DNA from: an uncultured Paludibacter sp.
GTDB lineage: Bacteria; Bacteroidota; Bacteroidia; Bacteroidales; Paludibacteraceae
DNA: 42,369 nucleotides
NCBI GenBank assembly: GCA_900498215.1
Contig: LR026962.1
Coordinates: 1,112,461-1,154,829, forward strand
Direction: 5' to 3'
The notes beneath the pieces are model-generated. The model saw only the letters and a program-made list of their open reading frames with translations. It had not been told where the DNA came from and did not search any database. Position numbers and translations under genes: made by a program. Below are positions 1 to 9,466 of the stretch, one piece after another. Position 1 is the first letter of the stretch. Each line of letters begins with the position of its first letter.

Positions 1-182
1 ACTTCATTATCTTAACAAATATTGATACGCCAAATTTGAAATTTAAATGAATACAAATCAATCCTGAAATATTAGGATTTCGGATGGTAAAATATTAGGA
101 TGAAAACAGCCTGTGAAAGCAAATTTTGAGTTTCAGGTTTGAAGTTTGGAGTTTTTGCTAAAAACTAACAGCTAAAGAATAA

Positions 183-839
183 TTATGAGATCAATCCGTT
201 TTTCATTGCAAAAACGATTACTTCAATAATGGTTTTGCAGCCGAGTTTTTGTTTGATATTTTCTTTGTGGCTTTCAACAGTAGTGATGTTGATATTGAGC
301 TTATCTGCTATTTCTTTAGAAATGAATCCTTTGGAGAGCAACTCGATAATTGTTATTTCCCTTTCGCTTAAATTCCAAGGTTTGGGATGATGATTATTAT
401 TATTTTCGGTTATAAAATTCAACAAACTGATTTTTGGAATGGTTTCCCCAAGAAAAAATCCATTGCCTTTGATCGCTAAATTTATTACGGCATTAATCTC
501 ATCAATGGAAGTATCTTTTGCTATATAAGCTGAAACGCCCTTTTGAATGGCTTTTACAATAAAACTCACCTCTTTATGTTGCGAAAGAACTATAATTTTT
601 ACCGTTTTATTAATAGAGAAAATAGGTTCAACCAAGTCCAAACCATCGCTTTCGGTTTCGAGTGAAATATCAAGCAAAACCACATCGGATTGAGTTAATT
701 CTTTACTCCCCAACACCTCTTTGCCACACTTGGCACAACCTGTTACGGAAACGCTCTTGTTTTCCGACAACAACCATTTTAATCCCGCTAAATGAATCTC
801 AGAATCATCAATTAAAAATATTTTGATTAGATTTTCCAT
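183..839 (-). CDS. LuxR/NarL-family response regulator
   Basis: This is a two-component response regulator that should bind DNA when phosphorylated. The receiver domain (about residues 5-120) has the acidic pair D11/D12, phospho-acceptor D57 in LLDISLE and K108 in the AYIAKD loop. A LuxR-type helix-turn-helix covers about 150-212 (LSEREITIIELLSKG, then a recognition helix with TTVESHKENIKQKLG). The 218-residue length is normal for the NarL group. It lies 79 bp downstream of the large sensor kinase on the same strand, so the two probably form a cognate pair, with the kinase lacking its own receiver. The target genes are not evident. Confidence 0.93.
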   Translation of the reverse strand: MENLIKIFLIDDSEIHLAGLKWLLSENKSVSVTGCAKCGKEVLGSKELTQSDVVLLDISLETESDGLDLVEPIFSINKTVKIIVLSQHKEVSFIVKAIQKGVSAYIAKDTSIDEINAVINLAIKGNGFFLGETIPKISLLNFITENNNNHHPKPWNLSEREITIIELLSKGFISKEIADKLNINITTVESHKENIKQKLGCKTIIEVIVFAMKNGLIS

Positions 840-918
840 ATATTTTATTCTAATCTTCCGAAAGGGGAAGGAGATTATAAATATGAAACTTTGTAGTTAT
901 TGAAAATTTATAAAGCGT

Positions 919-3900
919 CTAATTGTCTTGTTTCTTGACTCTTGATTCTTTTAAAATCGTAAAAGTAATGATAGTTTTCTGATTTTTAGTACTTTCGGCA
1001 AAAATTTTTCCATTGTTTTTCCAAACAAACTCCGCACAAAGTATTAAACCCAGTCCGGTACCTTTTTCTCCATTGGTTCCATCTTTTCTGAGTTTGTTTT
1101 CTATTTTGAACAGTTTATCCAATTCACTTTGTTCCATCCCAATTCCAAAATCAGTTACGCTTATTTCAACTTCATCTGTTTTTTCTTCGGTAGAAATAAT
1201 GATTTCTCCTTTTTCAAAGGAATACTTTAAAGCATTACTCAACAAATTGCGCAAAACGGTTTCCATCATATTTCGGTCGGCAAAAACATTCATCGGCTTA
1301 CAAGCAATTGATTTTATGTTTATTTTCTTTAATTCAGCATCAGATTTCACTTGCTCTATAGCGCTTTGGATCATTTCACAAACTTCAAAAACAATAGGTT
1401 TGGCGGGAAAATCTTGTTGTTGCGAAATAGCCCAAAAAAGAAGTTTTTCAATCAGTTGATTGTTGTTTTTTGCCGTTTCAGAAAGCATTCGTAAAAAGTC
1501 TGCTGCTTGTGTTTTGTCTAATTTTTCAAAGTTCTGATACAGTAAATCTGCCATTTGGCTCATTGAACGGGACGGATTGCGCAAATCGTGCGAAATAATG
1601 GAAAAAAACTTGTCTTTGGTATCCAATGCTTTTTGGAGGTTTGACTCTGATTCTGTTAGTTTTGAATTAGTTTCCTGTAATTCTGCCGTCCGTTGTTTTA
1701 CGGTAGTTTCCAAGCGTAAATTTTCTGTTTGTAATTTTCTTTCACGACGCCTGATAATTATATAAACCGCAAAGATCATCGCTCCCAAACATAACAGAAC
1801 AAACCACCACGAAACAAACCAAGGTGTTTTCACGCGAATGAAAATTTCGGTGGGTTTTCCGTTGAATTCGCCAAAAGGATTAGAACTTTCAGCAAAAAAA
1901 GTATAATTTCCCCATCGCAAATTCGTATATTTCGCTTTACGAACGGAAGCATCCGAATAAATCCAATCTTTGTCAAATCCTTTCAGCTTATATCTGTACT
2001 TCAACGCTTTTGCATAAGCATAATCGGAAGAAGTAAAATTCACCGTAAATGAATTATCGGCAAATTTCAATGTGATTTTTTGCAGGTTTTCAACATTTGT
2101 AAACCGCAGACTATCATTCACTTTGAAATCGTATAAAACAGTTGAGAAAGCATTTCGTTTTTTAGATAAACTATCGGGATTGAATACGAGAAAGCCATTA
2201 TAACCACCAAAAGCGAGATTTCCGTTTTTCAAAACACACGAAGCTGCGGAGAATTCATCATCGGCAAGTCCGTTTGTGCGATAAAAATTGTGAGATGTTT
2301 TTGTATCGAAATTAAAACAACAAAGCCCTTTGATTGTACTTATCCACAGATTTCCACTTCCATCTTCCTGAATGGACATTATGTTGTTATCGGGCAGACC
2401 GTTTTCTGTTGTAAAATGTATAAATTTATTTTTACTTTCATCAAAAAAATTCAATCCTCTGTCGGTTCCTATCCAAATTCGTCCTTTTTTGTCCTGATGA
2501 AGACACGCGATATTGTTCGATGAAATTCCTGTACCGTCCCACTCGTGATAACTGTAATGTGTGATTTTTTCGGTAACGGCATCTATTCTATTTAAACCTT
2601 TATCGGTTGTTCCGTACCAAAGATTTCCCTTTTTATCCTGAATAAGACAACTTCCCAGGCGGGACGAAATACAATCATCGTCGGGTTCGCTTAAGTCAAT
2701 AAACCGACCGTTTTTTGTTTCATACTTGCAGAAACCTTTTTCAGTCGAAATCCAAATATTATTTTCAAAATCTTCACCTATTGCCTTTATGTGATTGTGT
2801 ATCAGCGCATATTTATTCTTTGAATTTGCCGTAAAAAACACAAGTTGTTTATTTTTCAGCTTTATCATTACTAATCCGTTGTTTGTACCCACCCAAAGTT
2901 GATTTCGGCTATCAATAAAAATATCGGTAATAGTAGAACCTAATATTCCTTTCTCATTAAAATAATATCGTTCTCTTTCTTTTCCCTGAAATATTTTTAT
3001 CAATCCCTCTTTACATCCTACCCAAATATTCCCGTTTTTTTCTTCTATAATTTTTACTACTTCCGACAATTGAATATTGTCTTTAAAGTGTGATTTTTCC
3101 AATTGTCTGCAAGTACTGTTGTTCGTGTTAAAAATCCAAATTCCATTATTTGCTCCAATCCAAATTGTATTTCCTATTTTGTGTAAATAATTGTATTTAT
3201 CTATTCCTTTGAAAGTAAGACGTTCAATTTTCCCCGTATTTACCTGCATTTGATAAAAATCATTCCCATTAGAAAACCAAAGTATCCGGTAATCATCGCT
3301 GAAAGTCATCAAATCGCTTGAGTTATCATTTCCGCTGTTCTTGGATGTTTGAAAAGGATATATTTCGGTTTTTAAATCCGAGATGCACATTTTAACTATC
3401 GCATTCATTCCAACCAACCAAATATTTCCGGCGTTGTCCAACTCAAATGATTTAACGCTAAAATCTGTCGGTAAATTTGTCAAGTCGCATTTCAGATAGG
3501 GATAATAACGTTGATGAGTATCATAATTTGGGATATTTTTGGGCAATTTTGTACCAATCCGGTGATATTTGTTGTTGCTAAAATCATAATAACTGACACA
3601 TTCACCTACACACATCCAAAATCTGTTATGTTTTTTGTCAAATTGTATTTTTTTTACGCCGGTTCTTAAATTACGCGTTGTGTAAAAATGCTTTCCGTCA
3701 AAACGTTCCTTATCTCTGTCAAACAGATTAAGTCCAAGCGCTTCCCAAGTTACTGCCCACAGGTGTTCTTTATCGTCTTCCAAAAATTGTTTGTACCAAT
3801 TTCCTCCTGCCGGATCTTGAACATACATCATAAGTACTCTCGGAGCGGTAAATCCTTGTAAAGCGTAACGTTTTATTTTCTTACTATGTTTATCGTAACA

Positions 3901-5361
3901 ATTAAATCCGGTATTGGAATAAATTCCGATGTAAATTTTATCTCTGCTATCTTGAAAAACAGTTGTTACAGCATTTTCATTAGCAGAAGAAAAAGCAAGC
4001 GGAGCTGTTCTAAAAGATTGATAATTTTTAAAAATACTTTCAGAAGAACGATTTTTATCGGTACATTTTATCAGTCCGCGCAGGAAATAATCTTTTAGAT
4101 TTTCACGTTCACGCAAAAAAGTTTTTTCATCTATTTTTTGATTTAAGATATTGTATTTGATATTTCCAAATGCCTCGTTAATAAAAGAAACCGTATCCAC
4201 GCCGTTTTCTTCCGTTCCTACCCAGAGTAAACTGTCTTTATCCTGCATTAAAGCTGATATGTGATTGGACGACAGACTTTTATCATTATCAAACAGTTGA
4301 CGGTAATGACGGAAAAAATTCCATTTTTCGGAATACAAGCCAATTCCGTGATTTGTTCCCAACCAGATATTTTCATCTTTATCCTTGTAAACAAAATAAA
4401 CCGTGTTGGAAGGAATGGAAAAATTATTCTGCGGTTGATTAAAAAATGTTTTCATCGTCTTGTTTTTCAAATCAATAAGCTGTAAACCCTCGTAACCTCC
4501 AGCCCAAATTCTGTCTTTTTTATCAATCACCGCCCGGCAAGGATTTCCGGGAAGTTTTAAACCTTCAATCTTTTCAAAAACATTCCTGTTTTTATTGTAA
4601 ACAGCCACTGCTTTTTCATAAGAAAAACCTATAATTTTTCCATCGGAAGTTTCCACATACGAATTTATATCCTGAAATCCTACTCCAACTACCGGAATGT
4701 CATTTATTACCTGATTTAGATTTCCATTTACAATTTTGAACGGCATAAAGCATCTTCCTCCAATCCAAACATTGTTTTTCGTATCTTTTAAAATTTGGTG
4801 ATAATAATAATCGCCTTCAAATTCGCCGATTTTATGAGAAAGGTGAGTGAATTTATTTTCTTGAATATCAAATCTGTCACACGCTGCTCCATGTGTTTCA
4901 ATCCATAAAAATCCATCATTATCGGCAAGCAATGCCTTGATGTAATCGTTGGTAATACTTTGATTTTTTTCGCTGTGGAAATAACGAATAAAAGAGTTTG
5001 TTTTGCGGTCGTAACGGTTGAGCCCGTTTTGCGTTCCTACCCAAAGATTGCCGTATTTATCTAATTCAACGCAAGTTATAAAACTATTGGAAAGTGATTG
5101 AGGATTATTTGATTCGTGTTTGTATACAGTAAAATTATATCCGTCAAAACGATTTAGTCCATCCATTGTAGCAAACCACATCATTCCGTTATAATCCTGT
5201 ACTATTCCCAAAACGGAATTATTACTTAAACCATCGGTAGTAGAAAAATTTTGAAAACGTGTATAATAATCATTTTTTACCTGAAATGAAGACGTATTTT
5301 GTGCATTCAAAAGTTGAAGAAAGCCAAATAAACACCAAAAAAAAGATGTTGGTCTTTTCAT
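919..5361 (-). CDS. Periplasmic-propeller sensor histidine kinase (Reg_prop/Y_Y_Y)
   Basis: This is a 1480-residue membrane sensor kinase of the architecture used by Bacteroidota to sense periplasmic ligands, often glycans. An N-terminal signal peptide (about 1-20) is followed by many Reg_prop repeats of the type QDxxGxxWxGTxxGLxxYD, forming two beta-propellers up to about residue 1020. A Y_Y_Y domain lies at about 1080-1140 and one transmembrane helix (WWFVLLCLGAMIFAVYIII) near 1180-1200. A coiled linker leads to the HisKA H-box (ISHDLRNP, near 1255) and an HATPase domain with NALKY, DFGIGM and GTGLGL. Unlike classical hybrid systems it ends after the ATPase, with no receiver or AraC domain. 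The adjacent LuxR regulator probably supplies that function. The ligand is unknown. Confidence 0.92.
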   Translation of the reverse strand: MKRPTSFFWCLFGFLQLLNAQNTSSFQVKNDYYTRFQNFSTTDGLSNNSVLGIVQDYNGMMWFATMDGLNRFDGYNFTVYKHESNNPQSLSNSFITCVELDKYGNLWVGTQNGLNRYDRKTNSFIRYFHSEKNQSITNDYIKALLADNDGFLWIETHGAACDRFDIQENKFTHLSHKIGEFEGDYYYHQILKDTKNNVWIGGRCFMPFKIVNGNLNQVINDIPVVGVGFQDINSYVETSDGKIIGFSYEKAVAVYNKNRNVFEKIEGLKLPGNPCRAVIDKKDRIWAGGYEGLQLIDLKNKTMKTFFNQPQNNFSIPSNTVYFVYKDKDENIWLGTNHGIGLYSEKWNFFRHYRQLFDNDKSLSSNHISALMQDKDSLLWVGTEENGVDTVSFINEAFGNIKYNILNQKIDEKTFLRERENLKDYFLRGLIKCTDKNRSSESIFKNYQSFRTAPLAFSSANENAVTTVFQDSRDKIYIGIYSNTGFNCYDKHSKKIKRYALQGFTAPRVLMMYVQDPAGGNWYKQFLEDDKEHLWAVTWEALGLNLFDRDKERFDGKHFYTTRNLRTGVKKIQFDKKHNRFWMCVGECVSYYDFSNNKYHRIGTKLPKNIPNYDTHQRYYPYLKCDLTNLPTDFSVKSFELDNAGNIWLVGMNAIVKMCISDLKTEIYPFQTSKNSGNDNSSDLMTFSDDYRILWFSNGNDFYQMQVNTGKIERLTFKGIDKYNYLHKIGNTIWIGANNGIWIFNTNNSTCRQLEKSHFKDNIQLSEVVKIIEEKNGNIWVGCKEGLIKIFQGKERERYYFNEKGILGSTITDIFIDSRNQLWVGTNNGLVMIKLKNKQLVFFTANSKNKYALIHNHIKAIGEDFENNIWISTEKGFCKYETKNGRFIDLSEPDDDCISSRLGSCLIQDKKGNLWYGTTDKGLNRIDAVTEKITHYSYHEWDGTGISSNNIACLHQDKKGRIWIGTDRGLNFFDESKNKFIHFTTENGLPDNNIMSIQEDGSGNLWISTIKGLCCFNFDTKTSHNFYRTNGLADDEFSAASCVLKNGNLAFGGYNGFLVFNPDSLSKKRNAFSTVLYDFKVNDSLRFTNVENLQKITLKFADNSFTVNFTSSDYAYAKALKYRYKLKGFDKDWIYSDASVRKAKYTNLRWGNYTFFAESSNPFGEFNGKPTEIFIRVKTPWFVSWWFVLLCLGAMIFAVYIIIRRRERKLQTENLRLETTVKQRTAELQETNSKLTESESNLQKALDTKDKFFSIISHDLRNPSRSMSQMADLLYQNFEKLDKTQAADFLRMLSETAKNNNQLIEKLLFWAISQQQDFPAKPIVFEVCEMIQSAIEQVKSDAELKKINIKSIACKPMNVFADRNMMETVLRNLLSNALKYSFEKGEIIISTEEKTDEVEISVTDFGIGMEQSELDKLFKIENKLRKDGTNGEKGTGLGLILCAEFVWKNNGKIFAESTKNQKTIITFTILKESRVKKQDN

Positions 5362-5447
5362 GAAAAATTATTGATATTTAACACAAAAATACATTGTTTT
5401 TTTAATTAACGCATAAAAGTGTCAATAAAATTTGATTTTTAAAAACA

Positions 5448-5479
5448 AAAAGTTCAACCAACACCTTGATTGAACTTTT
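5448..5479 (-). terminator. Rho-independent terminator of the 8029-5508 operon
   Basis: An inverted repeat pairs aaaagttcaa with ttgaactttt around a 12-nt loop. Read on the minus strand it is followed by T-rich sequence (tttttgttttta). It lies about 30 bp after the stop of the YhcH-family gene, so it should end the NagB/YhcH transcript. Confidence 0.75.
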
Positions 5480-5507
5480 CTTTTGGGTTTATAACTTCAA
5501 ATGAAAG

Positions 5508-5954
5508 CTATATTTTTATTTTTACAACCAGTTTTCTTATATTTCCTTCTCCTATCAGCGGTGCATGTGCATCTTCCGGATATAATACAATAAATTCTCC
5601 CGGATGAATTTGAATGAAATTGGTTGGTTTATCATTAAAAAACAGAATATCTTTTTCTTTGTTGTAAGGAGTTTTAATTGTTTTACAATCCGCAGTGGGT
5701 TTAATTCCTATCGTTTCAGGAACATCCAATGGAATTTGAATATCCAAATAATCTTTATGCGCCTCTAAAGCTCGTTCTTCTGCGGGATAGAGTTGAGAAT
5801 CTACATTATTGATAAACAAGTTATCGCCATCCAATTCAATTCTGCCAAGAGGAGTTTTTAATAAATCATTTTCTTTCAAATAATCAAATAACATTTTAAA
5901 TTGCGGATGCAAACTTTCAATGCACGCACTTTCAGTTAATGTTGAATAAATCAT
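5508..5954 (-). CDS. YhcH/YjgK/YiaL (DUF386) family cupin-like protein
   Basis: A 148-residue protein of the YhcH/EbgC family, a small metal-binding beta-sandwich implicated in sialic acid and other sugar catabolism as an anomerase-like activity. Family features are EAHKDYLDIQIPL and the C-terminal HPGEFIVLYPEDAHAP, which supplies the conserved metal-ligand His and acidic residues. The length is typical. It lies 92 bp downstream of the NagB/PIG-L fusion on the same strand, ahead of a shared terminator. The pairing with a GlcN6P-deaminase-like protein fits amino-sugar breakdown, but the actual substrate is not shown by the sequence. Confidence 0.88.
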   Translation of the reverse strand: MIYSTLTESACIESLHPQFKMLFDYLKENDLLKTPLGRIELDGDNLFINNVDSQLYPAEERALEAHKDYLDIQIPLDVPETIGIKPTADCKTIKTPYNKEKDILFFNDKPTNFIQIHPGEFIVLYPEDAHAPLIGEGNIRKLVVKIKI

Positions 5955-6046
5955 ATTTTAGAAATTAAGAATGTTAGAAATTCAAAAGACAAAAATAACG
6001 ATTTCATACAACCGACAAAAGAAATTAATAACTTGTTTTCTGAAAA

Positions 6047-8029
6047 TTACATTTTTTTATACTCTACAAAAGCTTCTATCGCTTCGTAAGCCGCTAATCC
6101 TAATTCGTTATACATTTTAGCGGTAGCTTGATTCCGTTCTTCTGCCCGCTGCCAAAAAAGACGCTCATCGTTTCCCATAAACGGTGCACTTTCCATTTGC
6201 GACTGATGTTTAAGAATGGAATTTCGTTTTTTACGCAATTCCTCCGGACTAATCGGCACAGCCATTTCAATGTGGTCAATTTCCCATTCAGCCCACGCAC
6301 CTCGATACATCCAAACGCGACAATCTTTCATCCATTCTTCGTTTATAAGCTCATGAATAGCGCCCAAAACTGCATCCAAACAAATTTTATGCGTTCCGTG
6401 CGGGTCTGCTAAATCTCCCGCCACAAAAATTTGATGTGGTTCAACTTCCTGCAATAAATTCATAATAATACGAACATCTTTTTCTGAAATATCGCCTTTT
6501 TTAATCTTTCCTGTTTCATAAAAAGGTAAATCCAAATGATGAACTCTTTCAATAGGAACGCCATTATAACGACAAGCAGCTCTCGCTTCTTCTCTTCGTA
6601 TCCATCCTTTTAAATACAGAACATCAGGTGTATCGCTATCTCCGGTTTTCTTTTCTTCTTTCAAAAAACGGAGCATGGTTTCATATTTTTGTTTCAACAC
6701 ATTATCAGCCGGGTCAAAACGTTCCAATACATTCTTCATCAGTCCCAAATAACGAATAGCTTCATCATCGCCCACTGCAATGTTCCCCGATGTTTCATAT
6801 GCCACGTGAACAATATGTCCCTGATCTACAAGCCGTTGAAACGTTCCTCCCATCGAAATCACATCATCGTCGGGATGCGGACTAAAAATAATTACCCGTT
6901 TTGGATATGGTAACGCCCGTTCAGGTCGGTTGCTATCATCTGCATTCGGTTTTCCTCCGGGCCAACCTGTAATTGTCCGTTGTAAATCATTAAAAATCTT
7001 TATATTAACATTATAAGCAGAGCCATAAAGCGCTAACAATTCATCCAAACCGTATTTATTATAATCTTTATTTGTCAATTTTAATATTGGTTTTTTTGTT
7101 TGATTACATAACCACACAATAGCACGACGTATCAATTTATCTGTCCATTCGCAAGATCCAACTAACCACGGGTGGCTGATGCGAGTAAGAAATTGTGAGG
7201 AGCTTAAATCGAGTATGGCGTGTGCATTTTTATGTAATTGCAAAAAAGAAGCAGGAACACTGTCATTCGCTTGTCCTTCAATAATTTCTTTGAGAATTTT
7301 TGCTTTATTTTCGCCCCAGGCAATAAGAATTACTTTTTTTGCAGAAAGAATGGTTGCAAGCCCCATCGTAATAGCACTTACGGGAACTTCTGCCGCACGT
7401 ATGTAAAATTGACTTAAATCTGAACGCGACTGCGCATCTAAAAGCATCAAACGTGTAGTAGAACTTGTTTGCGAGCCCTGTTCATTATAAGCTAAATTTC
7501 CAACCTGTCCGATAGTGCCGATTACCAAATCCAAACCTCCAAGTTCCTCTATTTTCTGTTCATAATTCTGACAAAATTCCAGCACTTCGTTCCGTTTTAT
7601 GTTTTCGTCCGGAGTGAAGAAATGATTTTCAGGTAAATCAACTTTACTTATCAAGTATTCACGGATTATTTTTGCGTTGGAGTGACGATTTTTTTCCACC
7701 GGATAAAATTCCGACACGTTAAAAACATATACATTCTTAAACGACAATCCCTCTTTTGTATGCAATCGCACTAACTCTGCATATAAATTCAGGGGTGAAG
7801 AACCGCCCGGCAATCCCAGCACACACGATTGATTTTTCTTTTGTTTCTCACGTATTAATGCAGCGACTTCATTGGCGGCAGCCAGCGCTCCTTTTTTTTC
7901 AGTCTCGTAAATATCGGTGCGAAGTTTTTCATAACGGGTTTGCCTTGTAGCTTCCAGAGCGTCGCTTGGACGAAAATACCTTGTGGGAATACGTTCCAAC
8001 GTTATTTTTGAGCTTAAATCGAAAATCAT
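6047..8029 (-). CDS. nagB: NagB-like / PIG-L deacetylase fusion
   Basis: A 660-residue cytoplasmic fusion known from Bacteroidales, usually annotated as glucosamine-6-phosphate deaminase. Residues about 30-290 form a NagB-like domain (GLPGGSSPLNLY, FNVSEFYPV, IGQVGNLAYNEQGS). Residues about 370-650 form a PIG-L/LmbE zinc deacetylase with an intact FSPHPDDDVISMGG and the later zinc-ligand motif DPHGTHK. In the NagB half the canonical Asp and His of the DGHIAFNE loop are V and N, and the Asp of the FNMDEY motif is S, so classical deaminase chemistry is doubtful. From memory the same substitutions occur in Bacteroides homologues. It is probably co-transcribed with the YhcH-family gene and acts on amino sugars such as GlcNAc derivatives. 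Confidence 0.9.
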   Translation of the reverse strand: MIFDLSSKITLERIPTRYFRPSDALEATRQTRYEKLRTDIYETEKKGALAAANEVAALIREKQKKNQSCVLGLPGGSSPLNLYAELVRLHTKEGLSFKNVYVFNVSEFYPVEKNRHSNAKIIREYLISKVDLPENHFFTPDENIKRNEVLEFCQNYEQKIEELGGLDLVIGTIGQVGNLAYNEQGSQTSSTTRLMLLDAQSRSDLSQFYIRAAEVPVSAITMGLATILSAKKVILIAWGENKAKILKEIIEGQANDSVPASFLQLHKNAHAILDLSSSQFLTRISHPWLVGSCEWTDKLIRRAIVWLCNQTKKPILKLTNKDYNKYGLDELLALYGSAYNVNIKIFNDLQRTITGWPGGKPNADDSNRPERALPYPKRVIIFSPHPDDDVISMGGTFQRLVDQGHIVHVAYETSGNIAVGDDEAIRYLGLMKNVLERFDPADNVLKQKYETMLRFLKEEKKTGDSDTPDVLYLKGWIRREEARAACRYNGVPIERVHHLDLPFYETGKIKKGDISEKDVRIIMNLLQEVEPHQIFVAGDLADPHGTHKICLDAVLGAIHELINEEWMKDCRVWMYRGAWAEWEIDHIEMAVPISPEELRKKRNSILKHQSQMESAPFMGNDERLFWQRAEERNQATAKMYNELGLAAYEAIEAFVEYKKM

Positions 8030-8231
8030 AATGTAGTTTAATTAATGGTTTTTATAGTAAAATATGCAGATGTGTCGAACAGTTTTTAAATCAAATTCTT
8101 AATTGCTACAAAATTAATAAAATTATTTATTTACAAGAAGAAAAAAGATGATAATCTGTGATTTCAAAAAATTTTCATTTCTTAAATGCTGCTATTTTGT
8201 ATCTTTACAAAAATTTTTCAATTAAAGATTT

Positions 8232-8972
8232 ATGCTCCTCATTCAAAATCTACATTGCATTCCTCTTTCTTTTAAAGGAAAAAATATAAAAATCCCATTG
8301 GAAAAGTCATTGGAAGGAAAATTCCTTCATTCGTGTTTTGTGCTTTCATCAGAAGAAGATTGTGTGATTTTTAGTCCGTATAAAAACGAGATGCTGACAC
8401 AATTATTTGATAATGAACATCTTCACTTTTTTCTTTCCTTGAACGATGAAACAAAAAAACATGAAATAAACAATGCATTTTTCAGCATAAAAAACTATAA
8501 TGTAAAGTTTTCACCATTCAAAATAAATAAAGAAATAGACACCGAAAAATCGTTTTTCTTCTCAGAATCTACGTTTGAAAATGCCGGTGCAAACACATCG
8601 CTTTATTTTACGTGGGGAGAAAAAGAAAAAAAATATTTCGACAAAAAAATATCGGAACAAGCAGAATTTCAATTGACTAAAAATGCAAATACCGTTACTT
8701 TTTTAAATGAGTTTGTAAACAGTGAACTTTTAAAAGGAAAGAAAATTAAAAAAATCGGTTGTAAAATCAATGAATCATATTCACCTGCTTATTTGGATAT
8801 TATCTGCAAAGACGGACGAAAAATGGAATACATTCCTGCCTCTCTTTTGCAACTTCCGGATGAATTTGAAATTTTCTTCGACAATATCGAAATTGATTTG
8901 GAAAAGTCGCGTTTTTTAATTCCCACGTTTAACGAAAAAGAATACAAATACGAGATTCGTTTCGGGTGGTAA
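8232..8972 (+). CDS. Orphan two-repeat beta-rich protein, homologous to provirus protein at 21640
   Basis: A 246-residue protein with no recognised database domain, signal peptide or membrane helix. It is collinear with the provirus protein at 21640-22407. Both start M-x-x-x-QN and share an LxGK motif in the N-half (here 27-30). In the C-half they share LKGKKIKKI (167-175), YLDIICKDGRK (187-197) and the IDLEKS segment (221-226). The two halves resemble each other, so the fold is probably a tandem beta domain. It ends 38 bp before attL and is therefore outside the provirus. It may be a relic of an earlier related element at this tRNA or a domesticated copy. It is AT-rich like its neighbours. 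Confidence 0.75.
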   Translation: MLLIQNLHCIPLSFKGKNIKIPLEKSLEGKFLHSCFVLSSEEDCVIFSPYKNEMLTQLFDNEHLHFFLSLNDETKKHEINNAFFSIKNYNVKFSPFKINKEIDTEKSFFFSESTFENAGANTSLYFTWGEKEKKYFDKKISEQAEFQLTKNANTVTFLNEFVNSELLKGKKIKKIGCKINESYSPAYLDIICKDGRKMEYIPASLLQLPDEFEIFFDNIEIDLEKSRFLIPTFNEKEYKYEIRFGW

Positions 8973-8976
8973 AAAC

Positions 8977-9010
8977 AAAAAACTCACCAAAATTCATTGA
9001 TGAGTTTTTT
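8977..9010. terminator. Bidirectional terminator between the orphan gene and attL
   Basis: The stem aaaaaactca / tgagtttttt has a 14-nt loop and T-runs on both strands. It ends the 8232 gene. Before integration it would also have lain directly downstream of the tRNA-Leu 3' end on the other strand. Confidence 0.8.
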
Positions 9011-9027
9011 TTGTGCGGCTGAAGGGA
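9011..9027. repeat. attL: 17-bp direct repeat of the tRNA-Leu 3' end
   Basis: The sequence ttgtgcggctgaaggga is identical to 33273-33289, which covers the 3'-terminal 14 nt of the tRNA-Leu gene plus 3 nt beyond it. Identity stops on both sides. This is the displaced original tRNA 3' end and marks the left boundary of the provirus. Confidence 0.88.
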
Positions 9028-9048
9028 TTTTCAACGCGCCCTTATAAT

Positions 9049-9118
9049 AGTGATAATCAATTATTAATATTCGGTCTATTTCGTCTGCTTTATTTTTTAA
9101 GTCTGTTTAAGTCTGTTT
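9049..9118. promoter_or_regulatory. Left-end arm-type sites (integrase/excisionase binding candidates)
   Basis: The stretch holds agtgataatc (9049-9058), aatattcggtctattt (9066-9081) and four direct GTCT[A/G][T/C]TT copies at 9073, 9083, 9101 and 9111. The first two motifs recur in inverted orientation at the right end (33207-33223 and 33235-33262). Matching sites at both provirus ends are what arm-type integrase or excisionase sites look like. The binding protein is inferred. Confidence 0.5.
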
Positions 9119-9142
9119 TTTATAAAAATAAATATATTTTAA

Positions 9143-9466
9143 TTATATAATTACTTGTTTTTTATCACACGAATATCCTGTAACATTTTTTTCTGTTACT
9201 GTTTTAGTTGGAGTCCAATCATTTGAATTTGTTGGATTATCATTTGTTCGTGAAATATTTAATTTCAAAGAACCAGCAGGACATTCTATTTCTCTCTGTT
9301 CTTTTGCTTGCATTGTTATTGTATATTTCAATTCAACAAACTCTACTTCGCACGATTTTTCGCTACCGTTTATAATCTGAAGTAGAAATGTATTATTCGT
9401 TTCACATTTTTTATTACATCCAAATAGTGCTAAAAAAGCAATTAGTATTAAAATTCCCTTTTTCAT
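9143..9466 (-). CDS. Small secreted lipoprotein in lysogeny operon
   Basis: A 107-residue protein with a lipoprotein signal: a charged start, a hydrophobic core, and ALFGC with lipidated Cys at 17. The mature part has further cysteines (CETN, SCEVEF, SYSCDK), suggesting a disulfide-stabilised small beta domain in the periplasm or at the outer membrane. The family was not recognised. It overlaps the upstream membrane-protein gene by 4 bp (ATGA type) and sits behind the repressor, so it should be expressed in the lysogen. That position suggests lysogenic conversion or superinfection exclusion, which is inference only. Confidence 0.7.
   Translation of the reverse strand: MKKGILILIAFLALFGCNKKCETNNTFLLQIINGSEKSCEVEFVELKYTITMQAKEQREIECPAGSLKLNISRTNDNPTNSNDWTPTKTVTEKNVTGYSCDKKQVII

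Noticed and set aside
1013-5000. Several plus-strand frames antisense to the sensor kinase
   Set aside because: They are shadows of a well-supported coding frame and show no domain pattern of their own.
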